From Candidatus Bathyarchaeota archaeon A05DMB-5 (lineage in GTDB: Archaea; Thermoproteota; Bathyarchaeia; Bathyarchaeales; Bathycorpusculaceae), in NCBI GenBank assembly GCA_019685655.1, contig JABFQP010000002.1, positions 124,001-188,000 of the forward strand: a DNA stretch of 64,000 bases, given 5' to 3'. Below the pieces are notes generated by a model. That model searched no databases. It was not told where the DNA came from and saw only the letters and a program-made list of their open reading frames with translations. A program made the translations under genes and the position numbers. The stretch's first letter is position 1; every line of letters starts with the position of its first letter. Shown in pieces: positions 62,088-64,000 of the stretch.

Positions 62088-62546
62088 ATGTCAACAAAAA
62101 ACGCCATCATAAACAAAGCCCTACACTACTTCAACGTAGAAGGCTGGAACTGCGCAGAATCCGTTTACATGGCAATCTTCCAAGAATACTACAAAATAGA
62201 CGTCACACCAAAAACCGTCACCGCCTTCGGCGGCGGCATCGCCCGAACAGGCAGCATCTGCGGAGCAGTAAACGTTGCTATAATGGGCATAAGCCAAAAA
62301 TACGGCAGAACCAGCCCAAAACAGCCTTTTATTCGCACGCAACGCCCAGTCTTCCAGTTCCTCAATAAAATTCTTGACCAATACGGCTCCTTAAGCTGCG
62401 CCAAACTAAAACAGTCCCAACACGATAAGCTGGAAGGCAAAGTCCGCGAAGAAGACGCAAAAGAAAACCTCTGCACGCCACTAATAAAAACAGTAATCGA
62501 AACCTTCTTAGCTATAGCCGAAAACAACAAGCAAACACACACGTAA
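62088..62546 (+). CDS. C_GCAxxG_C_C family redox protein
   Basis: A 152-residue helical protein of the C_GCAxxG_C_C family. The pattern is spread as WNCAESV near residue 22, GGGIARTGSICGAVNVAIMGI (the GCAxxG-like element) near 60 and C-terminal Cys in SLSCAKL and NLCTPLI. Members are thought to bind Fe-S or act in redox reactions; no enzyme activity is established. Confidence 0.82.
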   Translation: MSTKNAIINKALHYFNVEGWNCAESVYMAIFQEYYKIDVTPKTVTAFGGGIARTGSICGAVNVAIMGISQKYGRTSPKQPFIRTQRPVFQFLNKILDQYGSLSCAKLKQSQHDKLEGKVREEDAKENLCTPLIKTVIETFLAIAENNKQTHT

Positions 62547-62605
62547 TTACCAAACAAAACTTTTTATCCAAGCGCCTCATGGATGTTCAGCGAGGAGTTT
62601 AAAAC

Positions 62606-63187
62606 ATGGCGTTAGAAACAACCAAAATCTTAGGCGGAATAGGCGCAGTGCTAATGCTCGTCTCACCCATAGGCATGCACACGGGCATAGTAGGCATAGC
62701 AGGCGTAATCCTCGTTTTAATAGCCCTAAGCAAACTCGCATACCACTACAAAGAACCAAGCATATTCAACAACGCCATCTACGGAATAATCACCGCAATA
62801 GCAGGAGCAGCAATATTCCTCGGCATCATAGTCATAGCCGCATTCGACCTGATAAGAACACTTGGACTCGACGTCAGCTGGACAGACCCAACAATATTCC
62901 AAAGAATTAAATGGCGAGAACTCTTCAATTGGGAAACTTTCGCGCCGTACATTATCGTCATAGCCCTCAGCCTAGTGATGCTCTTCATACTATTCGTAGT
63001 TGCATCAATGTTCCTCAAGAAGTCATTCAGTCTTCTCGGCGAAAAAACAGGCATACACGCATTCAAAACCGCTGGATTCCTAATCTTCCTTGGCGCAATA
63101 CTAACAATAATCGCAGTAGGCTTCCTCATAATGTGGATAGCCCTAATATTCCTCGCAATAGGCTTCTTCTCAATAAAAACAACCTAA
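62606..63187 (+). CDS. DUF996 membrane protein
   Basis: A 193-residue protein with five to six membrane helices in two similar halves, each rich in Gly/Ala/Ile. The start ETTKILGGIGAVLMLVSPI and the middle FILFVVASMFLKKSFSLLGEKTGIHAFKTAGFLIFLGAILTI resemble the archaeal DUF996 family, whose function is unknown. GAGG lies upstream of the ATG. Confidence 0.8.
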   Translation: MALETTKILGGIGAVLMLVSPIGMHTGIVGIAGVILVLIALSKLAYHYKEPSIFNNAIYGIITAIAGAAIFLGIIVIAAFDLIRTLGLDVSWTDPTIFQRIKWRELFNWETFAPYIIVIALSLVMLFILFVVASMFLKKSFSLLGEKTGIHAFKTAGFLIFLGAILTIIAVGFLIMWIALIFLAIGFFSIKTT

Positions 63188-63214
63188 ATTGCGCCGCTCA
63201 CCTTCCATTTTCTT

Positions 63215-63478
63215 TTAGCGCAACAGAAACCAACAATAACGCATGCTGAAATCTCTACTTCCACGCAAAATCTTAACCCTCACACGCGCAACATACAACA
63301 TCCCAACAGCCAACAACACACCCAACAAAACCGCACCAACAACAGAAAAATCATAACCCAACCTACGCTCACCAACACCATAAGTAAAATACAAACCCAA
63401 AAGAAACAAAACAACCCCAACAAAAAACAAAAACAAAAGAAGCCACCACCAAAACAGCCAATACCAAGCCCTACGCAC
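63215..63478 (-). CDS. Possible small membrane protein
   Basis: An 87-residue minus-strand frame with two hydrophobic segments (WLFWWWLLLFLFFVGVVLFLLG and FSVVGAVLLGVLLAVGMLYVA) separated by YFTYGVGERRLGYD. It starts with GTG after GGGGTG. This part of the window is A/C-rich on the plus strand, so T/G-rich minus-strand frames can look hydrophobic by composition alone. A TATA element on the minus strand at about 63513-63524 is well placed. I rate it as uncertain. Confidence 0.4.
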   Translation of the reverse strand: MRRAWYWLFWWWLLLFLFFVGVVLFLLGLYFTYGVGERRLGYDFSVVGAVLLGVLLAVGMLYVARVRVKILRGSRDFSMRYCWFLLR

Positions 63479-63508
63479 CCTTCAACACCCCAAACTAATA
63501 AAGCATTC

Positions 63509-63532
63509 AACCTATTTATAAGGGGGGCTATA
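63509..63532. repeat. Promoter-like repeat, copy 2
   Basis: AACCTATTTATAAG followed by six G and CTATA, matching the copy at 62003 apart from one G. It sits about 40 bases before the PHP gene. On the minus strand it reads CTTATAAATAGG, which could serve the possible small membrane gene, so the repeat may be a bidirectional promoter. Confidence 0.6.
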
Positions 63533-63569
63533 ACTCAAACACACAACAAAAAAACAAACCACAAAGAGC

Positions 63570-64000
63570 ATGAAACCCTTGATACGCGCAGACCTACACA
63601 TCCACACTAACTATTCGGCAGACTCCACAATCAACCCCAAAACCCTCATAGACCAACTAAACGCACACCCAACAATCAAAGCCATAGCCATAACAGACCA
63701 CAACACAACAGAAGGCTACTATCACGCAAAACAACTCGCATCCGCATACACGGACACACTCATAATCCCAGCAGCAGAAATAACCACAACACAAGGCGAC
63801 ATAATAATCCTAGGCACAGTAGAACTCCCACCAAAACCATGGACACCACAAAACATCACAAACCACGCAAAACAAAACAACGCCATAACAATCGCGGCCC
63901 ACCCATACCGCACATACGGATTAGGCGAAAACGCAAAGAACTACCAAATAGACGCAATAGAAACCCTAAATGGCACATCACCCACACACATAAACAAAAT
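63570..64000 (+). CDS. PHP-domain metal-dependent phosphoesterase, N-terminal part
   Basis: The frame opens with ATG 63570 and runs off the end of the window. It has the PHP motifs RADLHIHTNYSADS (motif I), ITDHNTTEG (motif II) and later IAAHPYRTYG (motif III). Such enzymes hydrolyse phosphate esters, for example histidinol phosphate or nucleoside 3',5'-bisphosphates. At least 143 residues are visible. Codon use is strongly A/C at third positions like its neighbours. Confidence 0.9.
   Translation, partial: MKPLIRADLHIHTNYSADSTINPKTLIDQLNAHPTIKAIAITDHNTTEGYYHAKQLASAYTDTLIIPAAEITTTQGDIIILGTVELPPKPWTPQNITNHAKQNNAITIAAHPYRTYGLGENAKNYQIDAIETLNGTSPTHINK

Noticed and set aside
63280..63510. Second minus-strand hydrophobic frame overlapping 63215-63478
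   Set aside because: Its Cys/Trp/Phe-rich content follows from the T/G-rich strand and it has no structured segment.

Overview
This window is archaeal chromosome. The ribosomal proteins are archaeal/eukaryotic types (S4e, L19e, L32e, L34e, archaeal L18/L24) in an spc-type order with an RNase P protein gene and an archaeal SecY. It also carries a radical SAM protein of the tetraether-lipid synthase type, EMC3/DUF106, archaeal CMP kinase, archaeal DNA ligase and archaeal-style tandem overlapping genes with many TTG and GTG starts. The mix of heterotrophic beta-oxidation genes, a group 3 type [NiFe] hydrogenase and this ribosomal gene order fits an uncultured TACK archaeon, most likely a bathyarchaeon. 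That placement is inference; no database search was possible. There is no CRISPR array, rRNA, prophage or insertion sequence that I can see.

Layout. 1-4.8 kb is a redox and stress block: OsmC, rubredoxin, superoxide dismutase, glutaredoxin-like protein, a ferredoxin:thioredoxin reductase fused to a rubredoxin domain, endonuclease III, tandem universal stress protein and an FMN reductase. 4.8-9.8 kb holds a membrane protein, an HtrA-like protease, a cell-surface Ig-like protein and three wHTH/HTH regulators. 9.9-12.4 kb encodes a two-subunit [NiFe] hydrogenase and a ferredoxin. 12.5-16.8 kb has a CopB-type copper ATPase, ferredoxin, ferritin-like protein, flavodoxin and DUF362 protein. 16.9-21.7 kb has a PKD-domain membrane protein, tRNA-Cys(GCA), an E1-like enzyme, DNA ligase and a TPR protein. 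21.8-25.1 kb is an unusual trio: a threonine-synthase-like protein with the Schiff-base lysine replaced by Arg and a C-terminal wHTH, a perfect palindromic operator, an ECF transporter S component and a HypE-like protein. 25-29.3 kb holds two glycosyltransferases, a radical SAM protein and small membrane proteins. 29.5-41.7 kb is the ribosomal protein/SecY operon, all on the minus strand. 41.8-48.7 kb holds a GNAT, an EamA transporter, hypE-hypD-hypC-hypF and an HxlR-type regulator. 48.8-50.4 kb is the Tes-like gene. 50.4-60.9 kb is a fatty-acid beta-oxidation cluster. 61.1-64 kb is accessory: a HEPN/MNT toxin-antitoxin pair, a C_GCAxxG_C_C protein, a DUF996 membrane protein and the start of a PHP-domain gene.

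How the genes work together. The Hyp proteins would build the Fe(CN)2CO group of the hydrogenase at 9.9-12.2 kb; hypA and hypB are not in the window. Acyl-CoA ligase, two acyl-CoA dehydrogenases with ETF, enoyl-CoA hydratase, 3-hydroxyacyl-CoA dehydrogenase and a thiolase with its DUF35 partner form an apparently complete beta-oxidation spiral. A TGAC-N4-GTCA operator family occurs at three sites around a COG2522-type regulator and once more at the ferredoxin/copper ATPase promoter, which suggests a small regulon. The most novel-looking item is the degenerate threonine-synthase/wHTH fusion next to a palindrome and an ECF transporter gene. It would be an archaeal parallel to MocR-type regulators, but that is a hypothesis.

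Four genes listed here are very short or run off the window edge and were read directly from the DNA: rubredoxin (521-685), a 49-residue protein (2294-2443), S14 (37118-37282) and the PHP gene (63570 to the end).
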